Assembly: GCF_049316285.1 (NCBI RefSeq)
Contig: NZ_JBMOXA010000017.1
Location: 39,740 to 103,739, forward strand
Direction: 5' to 3'
Length of the DNA stretch: 64,000 bases
Origin: Rhodoferax_B sp049316285
Lineage (GTDB): Bacteria > Pseudomonadota > Gammaproteobacteria > Burkholderiales > Burkholderiaceae_C
In this document: piece by piece, positions 24,114-32,452 of the stretch
Position numbering within the stretch: the first letter of the stretch is position 1
Layout of the letters: each line of letters opens with the position of its first letter
The notes under the pieces: generated by a model
The model's database searches: none
Seen by the model: only the letters and a program-made list of their open reading frames with translations
What the model was told of the DNA's origin: nothing
Translations under genes and position numbers: made by a program

Positions 24114-24923
24114 ATGGAATCACCAAACATCGTTCTCAACGTCAACGGCATCGAGGTCATCTACAACCACGTGATCCTGGTGCTCAAAGGCGTGTCGTTG
24201 CGTGTGCCCGAGGGCGGCATCGTGGCGCTGCTCGGTGGCAACGGCGCGGGCAAGACCACCACGCTGCGTGCCATCTCCAACCTGCTCAAGGGTGAACGCG
24301 GCGAGGTCACCAAGGGGTCAATCGAACTGCGTGGCGACCGCATTGAAAATCTGAGTCCGGCCGATTTGGTGCGGCGTGGCGTGGTGCAGGTGATGGAAGG
24401 GCGGCATTGTTTTGCCCACCTCACGATCGAGGAAAACCTGCTCACCGGCTCCTACACACGCACCAGCAAAGGCGAAATCGCGGCCAATCTGGACAAGGTC
24501 TACAACTACTTTCCGCGGCTGAAAACGCGGCGCACCTCGCAGGCGGCCTACACCTCTGGCGGTGAGCAGCAAATGTGCGCCATTGGCCGCGCCATCATGT
24601 CCAACCCGAGCATGGTGCTGCTCGATGAACCTTCCATGGGCCTGGCGCCGCAGATCGTGGAAGAAGTGTTCAACATCGTCCAGGACCTGAACAAAAAGGA
24701 GAAAGTGACCTTTTTGCTGGCCGAGCAAAACACCAGCATGGCGCTGCGTTACGCCGACTACGGCTACATCCTGGAGAGTGGACGCATCGTGATGGATGGA
24801 GCCGCCAGCGACCTGGCCAGCAACGAAGACGTGAAAGAGTTTTACCTGGGTGTGGGCAGTGGTGAACGCAAGAGTTTCCGAGATGCCAAAAGTTATAAAC
24901 GCCGCAAACGCTGGCTCGCCTGA
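24114..24923 (+). CDS. livF: Branched-chain-type ABC importer ATP-binding protein LivF
   Basis: This 269-residue ATPase has Walker A GGNGAGKT at residues 41-48, signature TSGGEQQMCAIGRA, Walker B MVLLDEPSMGLAPQ, and a C-terminal FYLGVG typical of LivF. The ATG at 24114 (MESPNIVLNVNG) is the family start; the upstream open frame is repeat sequence. The basic tail (KSYKRRKRWLA) is also typical. It is followed 10 bp later by the PaaK-like ligase, so the importer and two CoA ligases are one operon. Confidence 0.92.
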   Translation: MESPNIVLNVNGIEVIYNHVILVLKGVSLRVPEGGIVALLGGNGAGKTTTLRAISNLLKGERGEVTKGSIELRGDRIENLSPADLVRRGVVQVMEGRHCFAHLTIEENLLTGSYTRTSKGEIAANLDKVYNYFPRLKTRRTSQAAYTSGGEQQMCAIGRAIMSNPSMVLLDEPSMGLAPQIVEEVFNIVQDLNKKEKVTFLLAEQNTSMALRYADYGYILESGRIVMDGAASDLASNEDVKEFYLGVGSGERKSFRDAKSYKRRKRWLA

Positions 24924-24933
24924 GGTAAAGCGC

Positions 24934-26199
24934 ATGACTGCTTTTTACGACAACCTGGAGGCGCGCTCGCCCAGCCAACGCGCAGCGGAGCAGATGTCTG
25001 CACTGCGCCAGCAACTGGTGCACGCACAGATGGAAACCGCTGCGTTTGCCGAGATCCTGCGCGGCGTAGATCCTTATCAAATCGATTCGCGTGCGGCGCT
25101 GGCGCAGTTGCCGGTGACGCGCAAATACGAACTGCTGGCGCGCCAGCAAGCGCAGCGCGCCGAGGGCGTGGGCTCGGCGGGTTATCCATTCGGCGGCTTC
25201 AGCGCCATTGGCTTTGGCTCGGCCATGCCACGCATCTTTGCCAGCCCCGGCACCATCTACGAACCCGAGGGCACACGGCGCGACTATTGGCGCATGGCAC
25301 GAGCCATGTATGCGGCTGGTTTTAGGCCGGGCGAGTTGATCCACAACTGCTTCAGCTACCACTTCGTGCCCGCCGGGTCGATGATGGAAACCGGCGCCCA
25401 TGCCCTGGGCTGCACGGTGTTTGCGGGCGGCACCGGCCAGACCGAGCAGCAGGTGCAGGTCATGGCCGATCTGGCCCCGGCGGGCTACATAGGCACGCCC
25501 AGCTTCTTGAAAATCATCCTGGAGAAAGCGGCCGAGATGCAGCGGCCATTGCCGTCGGTCACCAAGGCGCTGGTCTCGGGTGAGGCATGTCCGCCCTCGC
25601 TGCGCGACTGGTTTGCCAGCCAGGGTGTGGCCGCCTACCAGTGTTATGCCTCGGCCGACCTGGGGCTGATCGCCTACGAGACCAGTGCGCGCGAAGGCCT
25701 GGTGCTGGACGAGGGGGTGGTGGTGGAAATTGTGCGTCCCGGCACCGGCGACCCCGTGCCCGACGGTGAGGTGGGTGAACTGGTGGTGACCACGCTGAAT
25801 GCCGACTACCCGTTGATCCGTTTTGGCACGGGTGATTTGTCGGCGATCCTGCCGGGGGCTTGCCCGACCGGCCGCACCAATACGCGTATCAAGGGCTGGA
25901 TGGGCCGTGCCGACCAAACCACCAAGGTGCGTGGCATGTTTGTGCATCCGGGCCAGGTGGCGGAAGTTTTGAAGCGTTTTCCCGAAGCCCTGCGTGCACG
26001 CTTGGTTGTGGCCGGTGAAATGGCCAACGACAGCATGACGCTGCATGTAGAGGTGCCAGCGGCCACGGACGGTTTGGGTGAGCGTATTGGCGAAGCCATT
26101 CGTGATGTGACCAAGCTGCGTGGCGACGTGGTGTTTGTTACACCCGGAAGCCTGCCCAACGACGGCCGTGTGATCGAAGACGCGCGCAGCTACAAATGA
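24934..26199 (+). CDS. Phenylacetate-CoA-ligase-like (PaaK family) AMP-forming ligase
   Basis: This 421-residue adenylate-forming ligase of the PaaK group has NCFSYHFVPAGSMMETGAHALGC near residue 145, the acid-activating box CYASADLGLIAYE near residue 235, the hinge FGTGDLSAI, and a C-terminal AMP-binding subdomain from about residue 315 (GRADQTTKVRGMFVHPGQV). It should make a CoA thioester of an aryl or short acid. It is the second CoA ligase of the liv operon. The start at 24934 aligns with shorter PaaK proteins. Confidence 0.87.
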   Translation: MTAFYDNLEARSPSQRAAEQMSALRQQLVHAQMETAAFAEILRGVDPYQIDSRAALAQLPVTRKYELLARQQAQRAEGVGSAGYPFGGFSAIGFGSAMPRIFASPGTIYEPEGTRRDYWRMARAMYAAGFRPGELIHNCFSYHFVPAGSMMETGAHALGCTVFAGGTGQTEQQVQVMADLAPAGYIGTPSFLKIILEKAAEMQRPLPSVTKALVSGEACPPSLRDWFASQGVAAYQCYASADLGLIAYETSAREGLVLDEGVVVEIVRPGTGDPVPDGEVGELVVTTLNADYPLIRFGTGDLSAILPGACPTGRTNTRIKGWMGRADQTTKVRGMFVHPGQVAEVLKRFPEALRARLVVAGEMANDSMTLHVEVPAATDGLGERIGEAIRDVTKLRGDVVFVTPGSLPNDGRVIEDARSYK

Positions 26200-26237
26200 G
26201 ATCAGTGCTCAGCAATCTTTCGGTGTTGCAGGTGCTA

Positions 26238-26259
26238 TTTAAAAGCTAGCTTGACGCGC
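26238..26259 (+). repeat. Interspersed motif, divergent intergenic copy
   Basis: TTTAAAAGCTAGCTTG followed by ACGCGC resembles the motif at 4998, 35063 and 62435, but has diverged. It lies 38 bp after the PaaK-like ligase stop. Confidence 0.35.
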
Positions 26260-26395
26260 TTTTCCAGAGCGGTATGTGGCGATGATTTTCTTAAATCGCC
26301 CCATTAAATGTGCGGCCTTTCTTTAGGTAAATCCCTCGGGTGTAGCGACAGCCGTGCGGGCTAATATCGCGCCACATTTATAGGGAGCGTTACTC

Positions 26396-27379
26396 ATGAA
26401 AAAACTAGCAGCTATTGCCTTGGCAACCTTGTCTTTCTGTGCCGTGTCATCGGTGCAGGCCGCCGATTACCCCACCAAGCCCATCAGCATCGTGGTGCCG
26501 TTCGCCGCCGGTGGCCCCACCGACCGTGTGGCCCGAGACTTGGCCGAAGCCCTGCGCAAGCAATTCGGTGGCGTGAGCATTCTGGTGGACAACGTGGCGG
26601 GCGCTGGCAGCTCCATCGGTTCGGCCAAGGTGGCGCGGGCCGCACCCGACGGCTACACCCTGCTGTTGAACCACATTGCCATGTCGACCATGCCTGGCCT
26701 GGTGCGCAACCTGCCGTTCAAGGTCGAGTCCGACTTTGAATACCTGGGCATCGTCAATGACGTGCCCATGACCTTGATCGCCAAACCCACCATGGCGGCG
26801 AATAACTTCGCCGAACTGCAAACCTGGATCACCGCCAATAAGGGCAAGATCAACTTGGGTAATGCGGGTGTGGGCTCGGCTTCGCATCTGTGTGGCCTGT
26901 TGTTCCAAAGCGCCCTGGCGTCCGACATGACCCCCGTGCCCTACAAAGGCACGGCGCCGGCGATTGCCGACCTGATTGGCGGCCAGATCGACCTGCTGTG
27001 TGACCAGACCACCAACACCACGGGCCAGATCGAAGGCAAGAAGGTCAAGGCCTATGCCGTGACCACCGCCAAGCGCCTGACCACGCCCGCACTGAAAGAC
27101 TTGCCTACGATGCAAGAGGCCGGCGTAAAGGGTTTTGAGGTCACCATCTGGCACGGCCTGTATGCGCCCAAGGGCACGCCAGCCGATGTCCTGACCAAGG
27201 TGAACACGGCACTCAAGGCCGCGATGAAGGACCCTGAGTTCATCAAGAAGCAGGAAGGCCTGGGCGCAGTGGTGACTACCGACAAACGTGTGGAGCCTGC
27301 CGAGCACAAGAAATTCGTCGCTGCAGAAATTGCCAAGTGGACGCCCATCATCAAGGCCGCAGGCGTTTACGCTGACTAA
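26396..27379 (+). CDS. Bug-family (TctC-like) tripartite tricarboxylate transporter substrate-binding protein
   Basis: This 327-residue periplasmic protein has a Sec signal peptide cleaved after VQAA (residues 1-23) and the family opening YPTKPISIVVPFAAGGPTDRVARDLAEAL. The middle GVGSASHLCGLLFQ and PYKGTAPAIADLIGGQIDLLCDQ are the ligand-contacting Bug motifs. No TctA/TctB membrane genes lie nearby, so it is an orphan of the large Bug expansion of this bacterial group. It has its own promoter region (26200-26395) and a strong terminator just downstream. Confidence 0.92.
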   Translation: MKKLAAIALATLSFCAVSSVQAADYPTKPISIVVPFAAGGPTDRVARDLAEALRKQFGGVSILVDNVAGAGSSIGSAKVARAAPDGYTLLLNHIAMSTMPGLVRNLPFKVESDFEYLGIVNDVPMTLIAKPTMAANNFAELQTWITANKGKINLGNAGVGSASHLCGLLFQSALASDMTPVPYKGTAPAIADLIGGQIDLLCDQTTNTTGQIEGKKVKAYAVTTAKRLTTPALKDLPTMQEAGVKGFEVTIWHGLYAPKGTPADVLTKVNTALKAAMKDPEFIKKQEGLGAVVTTDKRVEPAEHKKFVAAEIAKWTPIIKAAGVYAD

Positions 27380-27438
27380 GATAAAGACTGACAGCGGGGC
27401 ATTGCGCTAGGCGCAATGTGACCCAAACGCCCGTCTCA

Positions 27439-27471
27439 AAGCCCCTGTGCCCTGGCCAGGGGCTTTTTTTT
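27439..27471 (+). terminator. Rho-independent terminator after the first Bug gene
   Basis: A perfect stem AAGCCCCTG/CAGGGGCTT with a 9-base loop is followed by eight T residues (27464-27471). It ends the Bug transcript 60 bp after the stop codon. Confidence 0.92.
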
Positions 27472-27568
27472 GCCTCATCGCGCATCGTGGCGTGTGGGCT
27501 TCGCTTGACGCCACGCTGATCAAGCGCGCGGGTAAGCCCTGAGCGGGAAACTCCGAGGCCTGAAGTTG

Positions 27569-27582
27569 GTAACGTTCGTTAC
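27569..27582. promoter_or_regulatory. Palindrome GTAACG-TT-CGTTAC upstream of the E1 operon
   Basis: A perfect 14-bp palindrome lies 45 bp before the start of the E1 alpha gene. It is a candidate operator for the MarR regulator encoded at the end of the same operon. Confidence 0.5.
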
Positions 27583-27586
27583 GATT

Positions 27587-27604
27587 TTGTGGGTCTATCC
27601 ACAA
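27587..27604. promoter_or_regulatory. Inverted repeat TTGTGG-N6-CCACAA before the E1 alpha start
   Basis: A perfect 6+6 inverted repeat with a 6-bp spacer lies 5 bp after the first palindrome and 23 bp before the GTG start. Two adjacent palindromes suggest two bound dimers or two regulators. Confidence 0.45.
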
Positions 27605-27626
27605 CCAGGGGTTCACCCATTTCGCC

Positions 27627-28646
27627 GTGACAACAGCCACTGAAGCCTCAATTTGTATTGCCTTGTACCGCAGCATGGTACGTATCCGCGCCTTTGAAAA
27701 TGCCGCCGAGATTGCCAGCCAGGGCGGGGTGAGTGCCTATGGTCAAAGTGCCGGGGGCACGGCCAAGGTGCGCGGCCCGCTGCATTTGTCCACCGGCCAG
27801 GAGGCGGTACCGGCTGGTGTGTGTGCACATCTGCGAGCCAGTGACTACCTCACCTCCACCCACCGTGGCCATGGCCACACGCTGGCCAAAGGAGCCGACC
27901 TCACACGCATGATGTGTGAGCTGTTTGGCAAGGCGAGCGGCTTCAACGGTGGCAAGGGCGGCTCCATGCACATCGCTGATTTTTCAGTCGGCATGCTGGG
28001 TGCCAACGGTGTGGTGGCGGCTGGCTTGCCGATTGCGGTGGGCGCGGCCCATGCGCAAAAGCTGCAGGCGCGGGACGCGATTACCGTATGTTTTTTTGGC
28101 GACGGCGCGATCAACCGTGGCCCGTTTCTCGAGGCCCTGAACTGGGCGCGTGTCTACGACCTGCCGGTGCTGTTCGTCTGTGAGGACAACCGCTGGAGCG
28201 CCACCACCGCCAGCGGGCCGATGACCGCCGGTGAGGGTGCCTCGGCACGCGCCATCAGCCTGGGCATTCCCGCAACACCCGTGGACGGCAACGACGTGAT
28301 GGCGGTGTACCGAGCCGCCGCATCAGTGGTGCAGGCGGTGCGCGCCGGGGGCGGCCCGCAGTTGCTGCACGCGCTCACCTACCGCGTGAAAGGCCATGTG
28401 TCGGTAGACCCAGCGGCTTACCGCGACCCTGCCGAATTACAAGCGGCTTTGTTGACCGATCCGATTGCGCGTGCACGTGCCGCATGGCAAGCCGCGGGCC
28501 GCGACCCGGCTGTCTGTGAACAGCTCGAGGCTGAAGCCCAAGCCGAAGTCGCGGCCGCCTTGGCCGTTGCCGCCGACGCGCCTTGGCCGGCCGCCGAAGA
28601 CGCCTACAGCGACGTTCAAACCACCGGAGCCGGCACATGGTACTGA
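27627..28646 (+). CDS. Thiamine-diphosphate-dependent 2-oxoacid dehydrogenase E1 alpha subunit
   Basis: This 339-residue alpha subunit of a heterotetrameric pyruvate/acetoin/branched-chain-type E1 carries GGSMHIADFSVGMLGANGVVAAGLPIAVGAA near residue 110, the thiamine-diphosphate/Mg motif GDGAINRGPFLEALNWA near residue 155, and YRVKGHVSVDP. It decarboxylates a 2-oxoacid or cleaves acetoin, passing the acyl group to an E2 lipoyl domain. The start is GTG, with a weak ribosome site. It overlaps the beta-subunit gene by 10 bp. No E2 or E3 gene lies in the window. Confidence 0.88.
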   Translation: MTTATEASICIALYRSMVRIRAFENAAEIASQGGVSAYGQSAGGTAKVRGPLHLSTGQEAVPAGVCAHLRASDYLTSTHRGHGHTLAKGADLTRMMCELFGKASGFNGGKGGSMHIADFSVGMLGANGVVAAGLPIAVGAAHAQKLQARDAITVCFFGDGAINRGPFLEALNWARVYDLPVLFVCEDNRWSATTASGPMTAGEGASARAISLGIPATPVDGNDVMAVYRAAASVVQAVRAGGGPQLLHALTYRVKGHVSVDPAAYRDPAELQAALLTDPIARARAAWQAAGRDPAVCEQLEAEAQAEVAAALAVAADAPWPAAEDAYSDVQTTGAGTWY

Positions 28647-29611
28647 GCACAGAAACACTGTCCTATGCACAAGCCGCCGCACTGGCCGTGCAGCATGAAA
28701 TGCAGGCCGACCCGAATGTCGTGGTGCTTGGCGAGGATGTTGGCCGTGGCGGCATCTTTGGCCAGTACAAAGGCCTGCAACAGCGCTTCGGGGCCGATCG
28801 TGTGATCGATACACCCATCAGTGAAGCCGCCATCATGGGCGCCGGTGTGGGCATGGCGCTGGCCGGCTTGCGCCCCGTGGTGGAGATGCGCGTGGTCGAT
28901 TTCGCGCTGTGTGGCATGGACGAGATCGTCAACCAGGCGGCCAAGAACCGCTTCATGTTTGGCGGTCAGGGGCGTGTGCCGCTGGTGGCGCGTATGCCCA
29001 ACGGCATCTGGGATGCCTCGGCAGGGCAACACTCGCAGTCGCTCGAAGCCTGGTTTGCACACCTGCCGGGTGTGGCCGTGGTCTGCCCATCGACCCCGCA
29101 AGACAACTATTCACTGTTGCGCGCGGCCATGCAATCGGGCGACCCGGTGGTCTACATGGAGCACAAAACCTTGTGGGGCAGCAGCGGCGAAGTGCAGACC
29201 GGCTTGCATATCCCGCTGGGTCTGGCCGCACGTCGCCACACCGGTAGCGACCTGACCTTGGTGAGCTGGGGCAAACAAGCGCTGGTGTGTGAACAGGCCT
29301 GTGTGGCGTTGGCCGCACTCGGCGTGCAGGTGGACTGCCTGGACCTGCGCACCATCTGGCCATGGGACCGCGCCACGGTGCTCGAATCCACTGCGCGCAC
29401 CGGCCGCTTGCTGGTGGTGCATGAGGCGGTGCAGGCCGGTGGTTTTGGTGCCGAGATTGCGGCCACCGCGGCCGAAGCCACGGGCTGCCGCATCAAACGC
29501 CTGGGGGCGCCGCGCATCCCGGTGGGTTATGCGCCGGTGCTGGAGGCGCAGTCGCGGGTGACGCTGGAGATGGTGGTGGCCGAGGCCCGTGCTCTGGCCG
29601 ACGTGGTGTGA
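28637..29611 (+). CDS. Thiamine-diphosphate-dependent 2-oxoacid dehydrogenase E1 beta subunit
   Basis: This 324-residue beta subunit partners the preceding gene. It shows VVVLGEDVGRGGIFGQYKGLQQRFG near residue 30, DTPISEAAIMGAGVGMALAGLRPV, QAAKNRFMFGGQ, and a C-terminal transketolase domain with LRTIWPWD and VVHEAVQAGGFGAEI. The ATG at 28637 overlaps the alpha gene. The stop overlaps the MarR start by one base (TGATG), so the three are translationally linked. Confidence 0.9.
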   Translation: MVLSTETLSYAQAAALAVQHEMQADPNVVVLGEDVGRGGIFGQYKGLQQRFGADRVIDTPISEAAIMGAGVGMALAGLRPVVEMRVVDFALCGMDEIVNQAAKNRFMFGGQGRVPLVARMPNGIWDASAGQHSQSLEAWFAHLPGVAVVCPSTPQDNYSLLRAAMQSGDPVVYMEHKTLWGSSGEVQTGLHIPLGLAARRHTGSDLTLVSWGKQALVCEQACVALAALGVQVDCLDLRTIWPWDRATVLESTARTGRLLVVHEAVQAGGFGAEIAATAAEATGCRIKRLGAPRIPVGYAPVLEAQSRVTLEMVVAEARALADVV

Positions 29612-30084
29612 TGACCAGAGTCAAGTTGCCGCACACCGCCGCCCCCGCTGCGGATGCTTCGGTGTTCTTCAAGCTGGTCCGCGTGGTCAACCTGACCGCG
29701 CGGCCGTTTCAGGAGAGTGTGGGGCGGCAGTATCAACTGACGCTGAACGAATGGCGTGTGCTGGCGGTGTTGGCGGTGTTGGCGCAGCATGCGGATGTCA
29801 CGGCCATGGCCGTGGCCGATCTCACGGGTCTGGACAAGATGTCGGTGAGCCGCGCGCTGCGTGGGCTGGCGCGACGTGGCCGCCTGCAAACACAGACGCT
29901 GGAGAGCGACTTGCGCAAGCGCCAGCTCCAAGTCACACCTGCAGGGCGCGCATTGTTCATGGAGGTGTGGCCGCTGGCGCAGCAGCGCGAGGCCGCGCTG
30001 TTTGCAGATTTACCTGCGGCCGAGCTGGCGCAACTCGGCGCAGTGCTCGACAAGCTGGTGGTTTCAGTGCGCAGCCAGCGCTAG
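29611..30084 (+). CDS. MarR-family transcriptional regulator
   Basis: This 157-residue protein is a complete MarR: a dimer helix from residue 15, LTLNEWRVLAVLAVLAQHADVTAMAVADLTGLDKMSVSRAL helix-turn-helix (residues 42-82), and the wing TLESDLRKRQLQVTPAGRALF. Its ATG shares the A of the preceding TGA. As the last gene of the E1 operon it is a likely local regulator acting on the palindromes at 27569-27604, with the E1 substrate as a plausible effector (inference). Confidence 0.88.
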   Translation: MTRVKLPHTAAPAADASVFFKLVRVVNLTARPFQESVGRQYQLTLNEWRVLAVLAVLAQHADVTAMAVADLTGLDKMSVSRALRGLARRGRLQTQTLESDLRKRQLQVTPAGRALFMEVWPLAQQREAALFADLPAAELAQLGAVLDKLVVSVRSQR

Positions 30085-30167
30085 GGGCTAGGCCACGCCG
30101 GGTTTTCCATCTTTGCCGCTGGCCGCGCTGCCTTTAAAAGTGCAGGCAATCACAAGGAGAGCCCCGC

Positions 30168-31193
30168 ATGCCGTCACATCGTTCCCGGTCCCACACGCGC
30201 CGCCAACTGTTGCTGGGCGCTGCCAGCCTGGCCACCGCAACGCTGCTGCCCAGCTTCGCTTGGGGCCAAAGCGCCTGGCCCAGCAAGCCGGTGAAGATCG
30301 TTGTACCGTTTCCGCCTGGCGGCACCACCGACATCCTGGCGCGTGCCATGGCACAAGAGTTGACACGTGCGTTCAACCAGCCGTTTGTGGTCGACAACCG
30401 GGCCGGCGCGGGCGGCAATATCGGATCCGAGTTGGTGGCCAAGTCGCCGCCCGACGGTTACACGCTGTTGATGGGCACGGTGGGCACCCATGGCATCAAC
30501 AAGGCGCTGTACGACAAGCTGGGCTTCGACCCGGTGAAGGACTTCGCCCCCGTCACCCTGGTGGCCGGTGTGCCGAACGTGATGGTGGTGAATGCCGAGA
30601 AGGCCAAGGCCATGGGCATTGAAAACGTGGCCGACTTCATTCGTTATGCCAAGGCACATCCGGGCAAGCTGAACATGGCGTCCAGCGGCAACGGCACGTC
30701 CATCCACATGGCCGGTGAGTTGTTCAAGGCCATGACGGGCATCTATATGACGCACTTCCCCTACCGTGGCTCGGGGCCGGCTTTGATGGACATGGTGGGG
30801 GGCACCATGGATGTGATGTTCGACAACCTGCCGTCGTCCATGCAGCAGATCAAGGCCGGCAAACTCAAGGCCCTGGCCGTGACCAGCGCGCAGCGCTCCG
30901 CCGCGCTGCCCGATGTGCCGACGGTGGAAGAGGCGGGTGGGCCGGCACTCAAAGGTTTTGAGGCCAGCTCGTGGTTTGGTTTGCTGGCGCCTGCGGGTAC
31001 GCCGCCCGACATCGTCAACGCCGTGCAGCGCGAGGTGGCCAAGGCGATGGCCACGCCAGCGGTCAAGGAAAAGATGCTGGCGCAGGGCGCGATCCCCAGT
31101 GGCAACACGCCGCAGGAGTTTGCGCAACTGATCGACTCGGAACTGAAGAAATGGGCGCCGGTGGTGAAGACCTCAGGCGCTAAAGTTGACTGA
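30168..31193 (+). CDS. Bug-family (TctC-like) substrate-binding protein, second copy
   Basis: This 341-residue protein has a signal peptide starting with a twin-arginine-like HTRRQLLLGAASLATATLLP and ending near AWGQ (residue 33), so Tat export is possible. WPSKPVKIVVPFPPGGTTDILARAMAQEL, the N-terminal Bug motif, and MASSGNGTSIHMAGELFK plus FPYRGSGPALMDMVGGTMDVMFDN follow. AAGGAGA precedes the ATG at good spacing. No TctA/B genes are near. With the E1 operon between two Bug genes, they may deliver the acid that E1 or its pathway uses. Confidence 0.92.
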   Translation: MPSHRSRSHTRRQLLLGAASLATATLLPSFAWGQSAWPSKPVKIVVPFPPGGTTDILARAMAQELTRAFNQPFVVDNRAGAGGNIGSELVAKSPPDGYTLLMGTVGTHGINKALYDKLGFDPVKDFAPVTLVAGVPNVMVVNAEKAKAMGIENVADFIRYAKAHPGKLNMASSGNGTSIHMAGELFKAMTGIYMTHFPYRGSGPALMDMVGGTMDVMFDNLPSSMQQIKAGKLKALAVTSAQRSAALPDVPTVEEAGGPALKGFEASSWFGLLAPAGTPPDIVNAVQREVAKAMATPAVKEKMLAQGAIPSGNTPQEFAQLIDSELKKWAPVVKTSGAKVD

Positions 31194-31250
31194 CCCCCAG
31201 TCTGCGCGCACTGCGTGTCGCTGCGCCAACCCCCTTGCAGGGGGCAACAC
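31194..31250 (+). repeat. 57-bp REP-like element, copy B
   Basis: It is the second copy of the element at 21343, differing at 4 of 57 positions. The hairpin CCCCC-TTGCA-GGGGG lies at 31230-31244. It starts at the stop codon of the Bug gene, within the 120-bp convergent gap to the GDPD gene. Confidence 0.75.
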
Positions 31251-31314
31251 CGGTGGCCCGGCGAAGCCGGCTCCACGGTGTTCTGGACTGGCGAGCCGTG
31301 TTTAAAGCGCTGGC

Positions 31315-32313
31315 TTACTTTGTTTTGACGAAGGTGTCGCGCGCTGTCACCGCCAGGTCGGTGTAGTTGGAGAACATGCCGTCCATGCCCATGTCGAGAT
31401 ACTTCTTGTACTCGGCGGCGGCCAGGGTGGCATCGGCTTGGGCGAAGGTCCAGCCGTGCACCTTCAGGCCGGCGGCGTGGGCCTGGTCGATGTAGGCCTT
31501 GGTGATGGGGTAGGTGGAGACGTTGATGACCAGACCAATGCCCGCCACAAACTGCGCCGCTTCCTGCAAGGTCAGCAGGGTCGGCGTTGCGCCGGTGATC
31601 ACGGCCACGCGGGCCACGTTGTCGCTGCCCATGACGGCTGCACCCAACAGGATTTGTGGGAATTGTGTACCTTTCGCCAAGCTCTTGGTGCGCATGCTGC
31701 GCAACGTGGCGTCGCTGAACGACTGCACGAACAGCTTGCTGGTGCTGCTGTACTGGTACTTGATCAGTGTGCTGAGAATCGCGTCTTCCATCGCCGGGTC
31801 GGCTTGCTTGGCCTCGGGGTAGACACCAACACGCGTGTTTTGGCGGCTCAGGCGCTCGACCAGGTCCAGCACTTCTTCAAAGGTCGGCACGGTCCAGGGT
31901 GAAACACTGCTGGGCGTGAACCCGGAGTAGCTGGTTTTGCCGGTGCCGGTGGGTTGCACCGTCAGTGTTTTGATTTCGGCCAGCGTGAAGTCGGCCACCT
32001 TGTAAGCGTTGTTGCGCTTGGCGAACAGCGTCGCGACGTTGGTGGTGCGCTCCAGCGTGTCGTCGTGTATCGCCACCAGCGCGCCGTCCTTGCTGAGTTG
32101 CAGGTCGGGCTCGATGAAGTCTGCACCCAGGCGCACGGCCAGTTCATAACCCCCCAGGGTGTGTTCGGGCAGGTAGCCGCTGGCGCCGCGGTGGGCGATC
32201 ACCAGGGGCTGGGTGCTGACGTAGTTTGTGTTGTTATTGGTCTCACTGCCACCGCCGCAGGCGGTAAGACCTGCGGCAGCGAGCAAAGCGATCAAGGCCA
32301 TTCTTTTTTGCAT
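31315..32313 (-). CDS. Glycerophosphodiester phosphodiesterase lipoprotein
   Basis: This 332-residue protein has a lipoprotein signal (MQKRMALIALLAAAGLTAC, cysteine at residue 19) and a GDPD TIM barrel. The catalytic HRGASGYLPEHT (near residue 40), FIEPDLQLSKDGALVAIHDDTLERTTN, and the late HGWTFAQ are all intact. It hydrolyses glycerophosphodiesters to glycerol 3-phosphate and an alcohol in the periplasm or at the outer membrane. The ATG at 32313 was chosen because the signal peptide begins there. Confidence 0.93.
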   Translation of the reverse strand: MQKRMALIALLAAAGLTACGGGSETNNNTNYVSTQPLVIAHRGASGYLPEHTLGGYELAVRLGADFIEPDLQLSKDGALVAIHDDTLERTTNVATLFAKRNNAYKVADFTLAEIKTLTVQPTGTGKTSYSGFTPSSVSPWTVPTFEEVLDLVERLSRQNTRVGVYPEAKQADPAMEDAILSTLIKYQYSSTSKLFVQSFSDATLRSMRTKSLAKGTQFPQILLGAAVMGSDNVARVAVITGATPTLLTLQEAAQFVAGIGLVINVSTYPITKAYIDQAHAAGLKVHGWTFAQADATLAAAEYKKYLDMGMDGMFSNYTDLAVTARDTFVKTK

Positions 32314-32452
32314 CCTCGGTTCCCTGTATTGGAAAACCCAGAACATTAAGCCGACGAAGTGACTTCTCGATGACAGCTTGCGTTGGGCATGGCGCCGCCG
32401 CCCTTGAGTGCAACAAATGCCTGGACGTGTTGGTGTGGACCTGCTCAGCGGC

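Noticed and set aside
24670..26046. A minus-strand frame of about 460 codons opposite livF and the PaaK-like gene
   Set aside because: Shadow frame with composition typical of the antisense of GC-rich genes and no recognisable domain.
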